Of a DNA stretch of 39,037 nt, positions 8,204 through 16,919 are shown piece by piece. The notes beneath the pieces are model-generated. The model was given only the letters and a program-made list of their open reading frames with translations, did no database searches and was not told the DNA's origin. The stretch spans positions 1-39,037 of the forward strand of contig NZ_RYFD01000043.1 of the NCBI RefSeq assembly GCF_004138135.1. Reading direction: 5' to 3'. A program made the translations under genes and the position numbers. The number at the start of each line of letters is the position of its first letter. Positions within the stretch are counted from its first letter, which is position 1. This DNA comes from Candidatus Oscillochloris fontis. GTDB taxonomy: Bacteria > Chloroflexota > Chloroflexia > Chloroflexales > Chloroflexaceae.

Positions 8204-8872
8204 GTGCCCGACGTACAATATCTTGGACACTCCTGCTTCCGCCTGCGTGGGCGTGATGGTATCGTCCTCTGTGATCCCTACAATCGATCCATCGGCATGG
8301 ATCTTGGTCGTCCCTCGGCTCATATCGTCACCATCAGCCACGATCACGCCGACCACAATTTTGCTGTCGGAGTCAAGCCACTCCGCGAGCGACTCTTTGT
8401 GGTTGATGGCCCCGGTGAGTATGAGATCAATGGGGTGTTGATCACCGGCGTGCGTACTGCGCATGATTCCCAAAAGGGTGCCGAACGCGGCTTTAATACC
8501 GTGTTTGTCATCCACCTTGATGATGTAGTCTTCTGCCACTTGGGCGACCTTGGCCATGAACTGACCCAGACCCAGCTTGAAGAGATCGGTGATGTTGATG
8601 TCCTCTTCGTGCCGGTGGGTGGAGGTGAGACGATAGGCGCGGTGGAAGCCAACAACGTCATCAGCCAGATCGATCCCAGAATTGTGGTACCGATGCACTA
8701 TGCCGCTCCACAACTCTCGTTTGAGTATCAACTCGCCCCACTCGATAAGTTCACCCACGAACGGGGCATCAAGGAACTGAACTTTGAAGAGAAGCTGACG
8801 GTAACCGCCACTAATCTGCCGGCAGAGAGCGAAGAGACTCGTGTGGTTATACTTCGTCCCGTCAATGAGTAG
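8204..8872 (+). CDS. Metallo-beta-lactamase-fold hydrolase, UlaG/UPF0173-like
   Basis: 222 aa. The metal-binding motif SHDHADHN (near residue 45) follows YLGHSCFRLRG. GPGEYEINGVLITGVRTAHD and FCHLGDLGHELTQ supply further ligands, and a late His is in VPMHYAA. This pattern is that of the UlaG/UPF0173 branch, whose members cleave lactones or phosphoesters; the substrate here is unknown. The start is GTG 8204 with AAGGAG 6 nt upstream. The longer frame from 8120 would run through recX coding sequence and the -10 box and is rejected. It has its own likely promoter at the end of recX. Confidence 0.85.
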   Translation: MPDVQYLGHSCFRLRGRDGIVLCDPYNRSIGMDLGRPSAHIVTISHDHADHNFAVGVKPLRERLFVVDGPGEYEINGVLITGVRTAHDSQKGAERGFNTVFVIHLDDVVFCHLGDLGHELTQTQLEEIGDVDVLFVPVGGGETIGAVEANNVISQIDPRIVVPMHYAAPQLSFEYQLAPLDKFTHERGIKELNFEEKLTVTATNLPAESEETRVVILRPVNE

Positions 8873-10940
<2,068 letters not shown>

Positions 10941-10950
10941 AAACAAAAAA

Positions 10951-10985
10951 GGGAGGTATGGCGAGCTTCACCCGCCATACCTCCC
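10951..10985 (-). terminator. Terminator of yceI (between convergent pyrG and yceI)
   Basis: Thirteen-bp stem GGGAGGTATGGCG (10951-10963) with CGCCATACCTCCC (10973-10985). On the minus strand it is followed by TTTTTTGTTT, a good U tract for yceI. In the pyrG direction there is no U tract. Confidence 0.8.
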
Positions 10986-10995
10986 GATAGTTATC

Positions 10996-11523
10996 TTAGC
11001 CCTCGTTTTTGATGATCTCGATATCAATGCTGATATCAATATCATCACCGACCAGAATACCGCCCGTCTCCAGCGCGACATTCCACTCCAGCCCCCAATC
11101 CTTACGGTTGATGCGTATCTCGGCACTAAAGCCAGCGCTCGTGGCGCCCCACGGCGACTTGGACTGGCCGTTGTACTCGGTGGGCAGAACGATCTCGCGG
11201 GTGACCCCACGAATGGTCAGGTCGCCGATGATCTTGCCCCGGTTGGAGCTTAGCACCTCAATCCGCTTGCTCACAAAGGTCATGGTCGGGAAGGTGGCAA
11301 CGTCGAGGAAGTCGTTCGACTTGAGGTGGGTATCCCGCTGATCGTTCATCGTGTTGATGCTGGCGGTGTCAATGGTGACATCAACCGAGGAGTTGGCGGG
11401 ATTCTGCTCATCGAAGTTGACCGTACCCTGGAACTGATTAAAACGACCTCGGGTGCGGGCGATCATCAGGTGGCGCACCGAAAAAGCAACTTGGGAGTGG
11501 GCGGTATCAATAGTCCAACTCAT
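10996..11523 (-). CDS. YceI family protein
   Basis: 175 aa covering the whole YceI lipocalin-like beta-barrel domain: SWTIDTAHSQVAFSVRHLM, then KSNDFLDVATFPTMTF, then GDLTIRGVTREIVLP and INRKDWGLEWN. Family members bind isoprenoid-type lipids in an eight-stranded barrel. This one has no signal peptide, so it is predicted cytoplasmic, unlike the periplasmic E. coli protein. ATG 11523 has TAAGGAG upstream. It is monocistronic, with its own promoter (11581-11609) and terminator (10951-10985). Confidence 0.9.
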   Translation of the reverse strand: MSWTIDTAHSQVAFSVRHLMIARTRGRFNQFQGTVNFDEQNPANSSVDVTIDTASINTMNDQRDTHLKSNDFLDVATFPTMTFVSKRIEVLSSNRGKIIGDLTIRGVTREIVLPTEYNGQSKSPWGATSAGFSAEIRINRKDWGLEWNVALETGGILVGDDIDISIDIEIIKNEG

Positions 11524-11580
11524 AGTGTAGACTCCTTAGGTTCTCGTTCTATTTCATCACAAAAATGTGTTGATATTACC

Positions 11581-11609
11581 GTTATAGCACACTTGCACAA
11601 TCACAACAA
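11581..11609 (-). promoter_or_regulatory. yceI promoter
   Basis: On the minus strand: TTGTTG (11609-11604), a 17-nt spacer, then TATAAC (11586-11581) with an extended TGC immediately before the -10. The leader is about 50 nt. Confidence 0.5.
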
Positions 11610-11617
11610 TACTTCTT

Positions 11618-11700
11618 GAGCGCCAACTCAGGGCATGGGCAAAGTCACCTCCGGTGGGGGTGCAGCCCCAAGAACTTTGCCCATGCCCTGAGCGCCAACT
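11618..11700. repeat. Long inverted repeat flanked by 11-bp direct repeats
   Basis: Perfect 19-bp arms at 11627-11645 (CTCAGGGCATGGGCAAAGT) and 11674-11692. Between them lies a GC-rich segment that, reversed, reads like module B of the composite hairpin repeat (TTGGGGCTGCACCCCCACCGG). The direct repeat GAGCGCCAACT occurs at 11618-11628 and 11690-11700. It lies just upstream of the darA promoter and may serve as a barrier between divergent transcripts. Confidence 0.75.
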
Positions 11701-11703
11701 CCA

Positions 11704-11732
11704 TTGACGCTGATGGCTGACAAACGTATAAT
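11704..11732 (+). promoter_or_regulatory. Promoter of the c-di-AMP receptor gene
   Basis: TTGACG (11704-11709), a 17-nt spacer and TATAAT (11727-11732). Predicted start is near 11739, about 35 nt before ATG 11773. It shows that the longer frame beginning at 11704 is not translated. Confidence 0.8.
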
Positions 11733-11772
11733 GCCGCCAAGTAGGCTGAAAGCTTGGGGGAGGCGCTGCCGC

Positions 11773-12015
11773 ATGAAACTCTTGATCTTTGTTACCGAGG
11801 ATGCCCATGCCGATGCAACCGTGGATGCGTTGGTCGGACAGGGACTGCGCGTGACCCAACTTGCGACCACGGGCGGTTTTTTGCGCCGGGGCAACACCAC
11901 CCTGCTGGTGGGGCTAGAGGACAACCAGGTTGAGCGCACGGTGGGGATTGTGCGCCAAGCAGCACCAGGAACACTGGCACTGACGATGGATCTCGAACGG
12001 TACGAGCGGCTATGA
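11773..12015 (+). CDS. PII-like cyclic-di-AMP receptor (DarA/PstA family), short form
   Basis: 80 aa. It begins MKLLIFVTEDAHADATVDAL and carries the diagnostic block LATTGGFLRRGNTTLLVGLE, the nucleotide-contact region of PstA/DarA proteins, which are trimeric PII-like cytoplasmic sensors of c-di-AMP. Usual members are about 105-110 aa. Here the C-terminal part is shortened, ending ALTMDLERYERL. Such short forms are plausible but ligand binding is not proven. A GGGAGG site lies 10 nt upstream. Its TGA overlaps the ATG of the reductase gene (ATGA), so the two are co-translated. The pairing with a ketopantoate reductase-like gene is unexplained. Confidence 0.8.
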   Translation: MKLLIFVTEDAHADATVDALVGQGLRVTQLATTGGFLRRGNTTLLVGLEDNQVERTVGIVRQAAPGTLALTMDLERYERL

Positions 12016-12998
12016 TCAAACGGATTGCGATTGTGGGGGCCGGGGCGATTGGCGGCTATATGGGGGCACGGTTGGCGCTTGCGGGGGCCGATGTGACCAT
12101 GATTGCACGCGGGGCACATCTGGCCGCGATCCAGCGCGATGGTTTGGTGGTGACCTATAGTGATGGGCACCATGAGGTGGCTCACCCCAGCGTCGCGACC
12201 GCCGACATCCATGCGGCTGGCCCACAGGACGCGGTGATCGTGGCGGTCAAGACCCAAGCCCTGCCCGCACTTGCGGCCTCCATGCGAACACTTTACACCC
12301 CCAACACCGCCGTCATCTTTGCCCAGAACGGCATCCCCTGGTGGTACTTCCTGGGCCAGGGTGGCCCCCACGCAGGCCACCGGATTGAGTCGGTGGACCC
12401 CGGTGGGCAGATTGCGGATGCCATCGAGTTTGAGCGTGTGATCGGCTGTGTGGTCTACCCCGCCGCCGCCATCGAACGCCCCGGCGTGATCCGTCACATC
12501 GAGGGCAACCGTTTTACCCTCGGAGAGCCGGATGGCAGCCGTAGTGAGCGGATTCTCGAACTGGCCCAACTCTTCAGTGCGGCGGGGATGAAAGCTCCCG
12601 TGCGCCCCGACATCCGCAGCGAGATCTGGATCAAGCTGTTGGGCAACCTCTCGATCAACCCGATCAGTGCGCTCACCCGCGCCACGGTGGATCGCATCAT
12701 TGCCGATCCCGCCACCCGCGATCTGTTGCGGGCCATGATGTACGAAGCCCAACAGGTGGCCGAGGCGCTCGGTGTCCGCTTCCCGATCACTATCGAGCAC
12801 CGCATCCAGATGGCCGAAGCGATTGGTGCCCACAAGACTTCGATGCTGCAAGATATTGAGGCCGGGAAGCCCACCGAGGCCGATGCGTTGGTTGGTGCGG
12901 TGGCTGAACTGGGTCGTCTGGTGGGCGTACCAACACCCCATATTGATACGATCTATGCCAGCATCAAGCTGCTTGAGCAGATAGTAGCGCAGCCGTAG
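12012..12998 (+). CDS. panE: 2-dehydropantoate 2-reductase (ketopantoate reductase) family protein
   Basis: 328 aa NADPH-dependent reductase of the PanE/ApbA family; the canonical reaction makes pantoate for pantothenate and CoA. The N-terminal Rossmann motif is GAGAIGGYMGARLALAG. The segment VAVKTQALPALAASM and the PAAAIERPGVIRH strand fit the family. The C-terminal helical domain has the catalytic-region signature EIWIKLLGNLSINPISAL with its Lys, and a final KTSMLQDIEAGKPTE substrate loop. It overlaps the c-di-AMP receptor gene by 4 bp. PanE paralogues with other 2-keto acid substrates exist, so the symbol is provisional. Confidence 0.85.
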   Translation: MIKRIAIVGAGAIGGYMGARLALAGADVTMIARGAHLAAIQRDGLVVTYSDGHHEVAHPSVATADIHAAGPQDAVIVAVKTQALPALAASMRTLYTPNTAVIFAQNGIPWWYFLGQGGPHAGHRIESVDPGGQIADAIEFERVIGCVVYPAAAIERPGVIRHIEGNRFTLGEPDGSRSERILELAQLFSAAGMKAPVRPDIRSEIWIKLLGNLSINPISALTRATVDRIIADPATRDLLRAMMYEAQQVAEALGVRFPITIEHRIQMAEAIGAHKTSMLQDIEAGKPTEADALVGAVAELGRLVGVPTPHIDTIYASIKLLEQIVAQP

Positions 12999-13024
12999 AG
13001 ACGATCCGGCGGGCTACCCCTAGA

Positions 13025-13110
13025 TTGGTGTTGTTTGGCGGCTGCGCCGCCAAACAACACCAAAAAAGATCTTCGGGGGTGGCTTCGCCGCCTCCGAACC
13101 CCCACCGAAG
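13025..13110. repeat. Composite hairpin repeat, copy 2
   Basis: Module A: perfect 18-bp arms at 13025-13042 and 13046-13063 with loop TGC and core TTGGCGGC/GCCGCCAA. After an A-run, module B has GGGGGTGGC-ttc-GCCGCCTCC (13075-13095), which pairs fully if G-U pairs are allowed. A C-rich tail and CCGAAGAT complement the opening ATCTTCGG. It lies between codirectional panE and the aminotransferase gene and could act as a terminator or stabiliser. Confidence 0.85.
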
Positions 13111-13325
13111 ATGTTTCTCGCTGACGTATAATAAGCCTTCATGTTAAGCGCTCGTTAAAGCAAGGTACTATCACCAATCCCCTCTGCTGGCACCCTTGCT
13201 GAAAGAGCAAAAAGGTAGGACTAGAGTCATCCCCAGCGGATCTAGGCGGGGATAGTTACCTATGGTACGATCAAATGTGTGCTCGCTCAACGATGCGCGG
13301 GTGCTGTAAGCAGACAGGAGCCGTC
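13111..13325 (+). other. Structured leader region upstream of the aminotransferase gene
   Basis: A TATAAT at 13127-13132 without a good -35 could start a transcript near 13139. The following 185 nt can fold: GCAAGG...CCTTGC near 13160-13200, then AGGTA...TACCT enclosing ATCCCC...GGGGAT near 13214-13263. No known riboswitch consensus (TPP, SAM, lysine, glycine, T-box) is visible. Promoter and function are unproven. Confidence 0.35.
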
Positions 13326-14486
13326 ATGTCGTCCGATCGGATCTCGCGCCGCGTCCACACAGTCCCTCCTTCCGGTATTCGCCGCTTCTTTGACATTGCG
13401 GCAACGATGCCCGATGTCATTTCACTTGGCGTGGGCGAGCCAGATTTCATGACCCCCGCAGATATTCGTGCTGCCGGGCAGCGTTCGCTCGATCTTTCAA
13501 CTGCGTATACCTCCAATTCGGGCCTAATTGAGTTGCGTGAAGCGCTCTCCGATCATCTGTATGGCCTGTATGGCATTCGCTACGACCCCGAAACGGAACT
13601 TCTGATCACGGTAGGGGTGAGCGAGGCGATGATCAATGCCGGGTTGGCGGTGCTTGATCCGGGTGATGAGGTGTTGGTGCCGGAGCCATGCTTTGTGGCC
13701 TACACCGCTAGTATCATCTTCGCCGATGCGAAACCGGTCTTCATCCCCACCAATGCGTCGGATGGCTTTCAGGTCTCGGCGGAGGCGCTGGAAGCGGCAA
13801 TTACGCCGCGTACCAAAGCGATTCTGATCGGCTTCCCCAACAATCCGACCGGCGCAGTGGTGAGCCGCGAGCGCTTGTTGGAAGTAGCGAAGGTGGCGGA
13901 GCGGCATAATCTGCTGGTGATTTCGGATGAGATCTACGACCGACTGATTTATGGGGTTGAGCATGTCTGTTTCCCGACCCTGCCCGGCATGCGCGACCGC
14001 ACCATCCTCCTCGGTGGCTTCTCGAAAGCCTACGCGATGACAGGTTGGCGATTAGGCTGGCTGGCGGCACCGGAGGATATTACGACGGCGGTGCGGAAGG
14101 TCCACCAGTATGCGATCATGTCGGCTCCGACAATGAGCCAGCATGCCGGGTTACACGCGCTGCGTCACGGTGATCAGAGTGTGCGGGCGATGGTAGCCGA
14201 GTATGATCATCGTCGTAAAGTGATTGTGGCCGGACTGAACAGCATCGGATTACCGACCTTCGAGCCACAGGGAGCATTTTACGCCTTCCCCTCGGTGGCG
14301 CACCTGGGGATGAGCAGCGATCAGTTCTGTGATCGGTTGTTGCAGGAGGAGCAGGTAGCAGTCATTCCGGGTGACGCATTCGGGCCGAGTGGAGCCGGGC
14401 ATGTGCGGGCGTGTTACGCAACCTCAATGGATAAGATCGAGGAGGCATTGGAGCGCATCGAGCGCTTTGTCCATCGGGTCTCGTAG
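13326..14486 (+). CDS. Class I/II pyridoxal-phosphate aminotransferase
   Basis: 386 aa fold-type I aminotransferase. GVGEPDFMTPADIR near residue 35 and NNPTGAVVSRE near 175 fit the family. SDEIYDRLIY supplies the Asp/Tyr that contact PLP, the Schiff-base Lys is in GGFSKAYAMTGWRLGW (near 234), and the C-terminal Arg region is GHVRACYAT. It is close to aspartate/alanine-type and N-acetyl-diaminopimelate-type enzymes, and the amino donor and acceptor cannot be fixed from sequence. ATG 13326 has AGGAG 5 nt upstream; an upstream in-frame start at 13275 lacks a ribosome site. It is monocistronic, preceded by a foldable leader. Confidence 0.88.
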   Translation: MSSDRISRRVHTVPPSGIRRFFDIAATMPDVISLGVGEPDFMTPADIRAAGQRSLDLSTAYTSNSGLIELREALSDHLYGLYGIRYDPETELLITVGVSEAMINAGLAVLDPGDEVLVPEPCFVAYTASIIFADAKPVFIPTNASDGFQVSAEALEAAITPRTKAILIGFPNNPTGAVVSRERLLEVAKVAERHNLLVISDEIYDRLIYGVEHVCFPTLPGMRDRTILLGGFSKAYAMTGWRLGWLAAPEDITTAVRKVHQYAIMSAPTMSQHAGLHALRHGDQSVRAMVAEYDHRRKVIVAGLNSIGLPTFEPQGAFYAFPSVAHLGMSSDQFCDRLLQEEQVAVIPGDAFGPSGAGHVRACYATSMDKIEEALERIERFVHRVS

Positions 14487-14535
14487 CCAGAGCCAACTCA
14501 ACTATCACATCAGGAACACACCTGTCATGCTGAAC

Positions 14536-14594
14536 TGAACGCAGCCGAGGATGTCTCATTGGGGTATGCCCAAGCCGATCCTTTGCTGCGTTCA
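14536..14594. repeat. REP-like inverted repeat
   Basis: TGAACGCAGCCGAGGAT (14536-14552) and ATCCTTTGCTGCGTTCA (14578-14594) form an imperfect hairpin after CTGTCATGCTGAAC. The phrase resembles short interspersed palindromes found in many bacterial genomes. It lies after the aminotransferase gene and may end its transcript. Confidence 0.6.
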
Positions 14595-14672
14595 ACCTAT
14601 CAGTGAACCATGTCGCTCCACCCACATCTGGGTACACGCAGCAACTTCATCGAACAGCAACAGGAGGTTCCT

Positions 14673-15011
14673 ATGACGGTTTCGAGCAGTTCATCCACCT
14701 CTCCACCGGTGCAGATTGAAAACGACCTGCACTGCGCCCTGACGGGACGACGCCTACGCCCCGATGAAGCCTACTGGGCACCGCCACTTATCACCACTGG
14801 CGAATTGATCGCAACCATTTGGCAGACCCTGATCACCAACCCTAGCAATCTGAGCCAGATCCTGATGGCCGAGCCAAACAACGTGCCCTACGCACCTGAA
14901 GCACGCCAGGAGTTGGCTCGCCGTCGCTCCACCGAGCAGGCGAAGTTGTTGGGGATGTTGTTGCTGGCGGCGGCAATCCTGATCATCCCGATTGTGTTGA
15001 TGTTGGGGTGA
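14673..15011 (+). CDS. Hypothetical tail-anchored membrane protein, 112 aa
   Basis: No family recognised. The N-terminus is Ser/Thr/Pro-rich (residues 1-17). A short conserved-looking segment DLHCALTGRRLRPDEAYWAP includes a single Cys. The middle is helical, and a strong C-terminal membrane helix (about 92-111, LLGMLLLAAAILIIPIVLML) gives tail-anchored topology. AGGAGG sits 5 nt before ATG 14673, a very strong ribosome site, and a strong terminator follows at 15026. A frame extended upstream to 14610 has no start signal. Function is unknown. Confidence 0.75.
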   Translation: MTVSSSSSTSPPVQIENDLHCALTGRRLRPDEAYWAPPLITTGELIATIWQTLITNPSNLSQILMAEPNNVPYAPEARQELARRRSTEQAKLLGMLLLAAAILIIPIVLMLG

Positions 15012-15025
15012 ACATGTATGGAATC

Positions 15026-15055
15026 AAAAAGGTCTGCGTTACCGCAGACCTTTTT
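15026..15055. terminator. Bidirectional intrinsic terminator
   Basis: AAAAA-GGTCTGCG-ttac-CGCAGACC-TTTTT: an 8-bp stem with A and T tracts on both sides. It serves the small membrane protein gene (plus) and the two tRNA genes (minus). Confidence 0.9.
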
Positions 15056-15064
15056 GTCGCCTTA

Positions 15065-15140
15065 TGGCGGACCCGACGGGATTTGAACCCGCGATCTTGG
15101 CCTTGACAGGGCCACATGTTAACCGCTACACCACGGGTCC
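15065..15140 (-). tRNA. tRNA-Asp (anticodon GTC)
   Basis: 76 nt with encoded CCA. The acceptor stem GGACCCG/CGGGTCC is followed by G and CCA. The anticodon stem TGGCC/GGCCA holds loop CTGTCAA with anticodon GTC. The T-arm is GCGGG-TTCAAAT-CCCGT. It is transcribed behind tRNA-Glu from the promoter at 15247-15275. Confidence 0.96.
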
Positions 15141-15150
15141 TAACGTGGCT

Positions 15151-15227
15151 TGGTGACCCCAGCGGGATTCGAACCCGCGATCTTCACCTTGAGAGGGTGA
15201 CGTCCTAGGCCGCTAGACGATGGGGCC
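15151..15227 (-). tRNA. tRNA-Glu (anticodon CTC)
   Basis: 77 nt with encoded CCA. The acceptor is GGCCCCA/TGGGGTC, then A-CCA. The anticodon stem TCACC/GGTGA holds loop CTCTCAA with anticodon CTC. The T-arm is GCGGG-TTCGAAT-CCCGC. It lies 10 bp from tRNA-Asp and is probably cotranscribed with it. Confidence 0.96.
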
Positions 15228-15246
15228 GCTCTCAACAACGATGTGG

Positions 15247-15275
15247 AGTATAGCACACCTTCAGGCATTTTGCAA
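15247..15275 (-). promoter_or_regulatory. Promoter of the tRNA-Glu/tRNA-Asp unit
   Basis: On the minus strand: TTGCAA (15275-15270), a 17-nt spacer and TATACT (15252-15247). Predicted start is near 15240, just before tRNA-Glu. Confidence 0.75.
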
Positions 15276-15323
15276 ATCGGCGCAATTTGGCGTTGGAACG
15301 CGCTGAATGATAGATGAGAATGA

Positions 15324-15352
15324 TTGACAGTCAGGAAATTTTCGGCTACTAT
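15324..15352 (+). promoter_or_regulatory. Promoter of the marR operon
   Basis: A perfect TTGACA (15324-15329), a 17-nt spacer and TACTAT (15347-15352). Transcription start is near 15358, inside a palindrome. It appears to drive six genes up to 22627. Confidence 0.7.
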
Positions 15353-15356
15353 AAGC

Positions 15357-15370
15357 GAATATAAATATTC
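15357..15370. promoter_or_regulatory. Candidate MarR operator
   Basis: The perfect palindrome GAATATAAATATTC covers the predicted transcription start of the marR gene. MarR proteins usually bind AT-rich palindromes of this size at their own promoters, so autorepression is likely. Confidence 0.6.
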
Positions 15371-15451
15371 TGTATCCGAACCTTTGAACCCTCAGCTAGA
15401 GGAAGGTGTGCGCGGGCAGTCACGGCTCGCTCTATTCGTATGGAGGATGGT

Positions 15452-15967
15452 ATGTCCCACCTACAACAGCGGGCGGCCTTTGTCTCCAAGATTAGCGGTG
15501 TCGTGCGACAGATAACGTGGCAAAGCCAGAAACAACTCTTGCGCACCCTCAGTCGGCCCGACATTGGGCTAACGATGCCCCAGATGGTCACCCTTTTTGC
15601 TATCCGTGATGCCCAGATGTGCCGGATGAGCGAGTTGGCCGATATGACCCAGCAGTCGGCGGGGACGCTGACCGGGATTGTAGATCGGCTGATTGAGGAT
15701 CACTTGGTTGGGCGGGTACGCGATGTGGAAGATCGGCGCGTGGTGCAAGTAACCTTGACTCCATTGGGGGAGGAACGGGTCGCCCGCGTTGAACGTGTCC
15801 ACCACAAAGAGATGCTACGCATGCTCGAACACTTCGACATCGGCCAGTTGCATGATCTGGATACCATGTTGCGGCTCTTGTTCGATGGTTTGCAGCAGAT
15901 GTGTGGCGATGATACCCATCCCGTGACATCGCTCCCCTCGATGCTCACGCCGATCCAGCCGGTCTGA
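15452..15967 (+). CDS. MarR family transcriptional regulator
   Basis: 171 aa winged-helix regulator. The DNA-binding part runs from LTMPQMVTLFAIRDAQMCRM through the recognition helix QQSAGTLTGIVDRLIEDHLV. The wing has the family signature VRDVEDRRVVQVTLTPLGEE. Helical dimerisation ends flank it. ATG 15452 has GGAGG 5 nt upstream; an ATG at 15440 overlaps that site. It is first gene of a tight operon and probably represses it through the palindrome at 15357-15370. The inducer is unknown. Confidence 0.9.
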   Translation: MSHLQQRAAFVSKISGVVRQITWQSQKQLLRTLSRPDIGLTMPQMVTLFAIRDAQMCRMSELADMTQQSAGTLTGIVDRLIEDHLVGRVRDVEDRRVVQVTLTPLGEERVARVERVHHKEMLRMLEHFDIGQLHDLDTMLRLLFDGLQQMCGDDTHPVTSLPSMLTPIQPV

Positions 15968-15971
15968 TGGT

Positions 15972-16919
15972 ATGCGTGTATTAATCACGGGTTCTAGCGG
16001 GCAGATCGGAACTAATCTGGCGCTACGCCTACTCGCTGAAGGCCACGCGGTCTTTGGTGTGGATCGGCGGGTGAATCCGTGGACCCAGGCATTCCCCACG
16101 CTGCTCCAGGATCTTGCCGCCCCACAGCGCGAATTTCACGGTGGAATTGGTGGTGCGCCCTACCCCGATTGTGATCTGGTTGTGCATCTCGCGGCAAATG
16201 CCAAGGTCCACGAGTTGGTCGAACAGCCCCACCGTGCGCTAGAGAATATCACCCTCTGCTTCAATGTGCTGGAGTATTGTCGGGTGAATCATCGCCCGAT
16301 CATCTTCTCCTCGTCACGGGAGGTGTATGGCGATATTCATCGTTACCTGACGGATGAGACCAGTGCGGATTTCAGTTATACGGAAAGTCCCTATTCGGCC
16401 TCGAAGATTTCGGGTGAGGCGCTGATCTATTCCTATGCGCGCTGTTATGATCTGCCCTATCTGATCTTCCGCTTCTCGAACGTGTATGGACGCTATGATA
16501 GTGATCTTGAGCGCATGGAACGGGTTATCCCGCTCTTTATGCGCCGGATTGCCCACGGAGAGCCGATTACGATCTATGGGCAGGAAAAGACTCTCGATTT
16601 CACCTATGTTGATGATTGTGTTGATGGCATTGTACGCGGGATTGAGCGGCTCTACACAGGGACGTTGCGCAATCGCACGATCAATCTGGCCTATGGCGAG
16701 GGCAACAGCCTGATTCGTATGGCCGAATTGCTAGGTGCTGCCCTGGGGCGTGAACCAGATATGCGGATTGAGGCCAGTAAACGCCCCGGCGAAGTACGCT
16801 ACTATGTGGCGGACATCTCGCTGGCGCGTGAGTTGCTCGGTTTTAGCCCGCAGGTGAATCTGGCGCAAGGATTGCAGCGTGCGGTCACGTGGTGGCAGGA
16901 TTGGGAGGCTCTACAATGA
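15972..16919 (+). CDS. NAD-dependent epimerase/dehydratase (extended SDR)
   Basis: 315 aa nucleotide-sugar-type short-chain dehydrogenase. The NAD motif is GSSGQIGTNLALRLL at the N-terminus. LVVHLAANAKVHELVEQPHR and SSSREVYGD follow, and the catalytic Tyr-Lys pair is in YSASKISGEAL. FRFSNVYGRYD and FTYVDDCVDGI fit UDP-glucose 4-epimerase-like enzymes. The exact sugar nucleotide is unknown. It starts 4 nt after marR and overlaps the sensor kinase gene by 4 bp (ATGA). Cell-surface polysaccharide synthesis is a reasonable guess. Confidence 0.88.
   Translation: MRVLITGSSGQIGTNLALRLLAEGHAVFGVDRRVNPWTQAFPTLLQDLAAPQREFHGGIGGAPYPDCDLVVHLAANAKVHELVEQPHRALENITLCFNVLEYCRVNHRPIIFSSSREVYGDIHRYLTDETSADFSYTESPYSASKISGEALIYSYARCYDLPYLIFRFSNVYGRYDSDLERMERVIPLFMRRIAHGEPITIYGQEKTLDFTYVDDCVDGIVRGIERLYTGTLRNRTINLAYGEGNSLIRMAELLGAALGREPDMRIEASKRPGEVRYYVADISLARELLGFSPQVNLAQGLQRAVTWWQDWEALQ

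Noticed and set aside
11628-12941. 437-codon minus-strand frame opposite panE
   Set aside because: His/Gly/Pro-rich translation typical of an antisense shadow; it crosses the darA promoter and the long palindrome.
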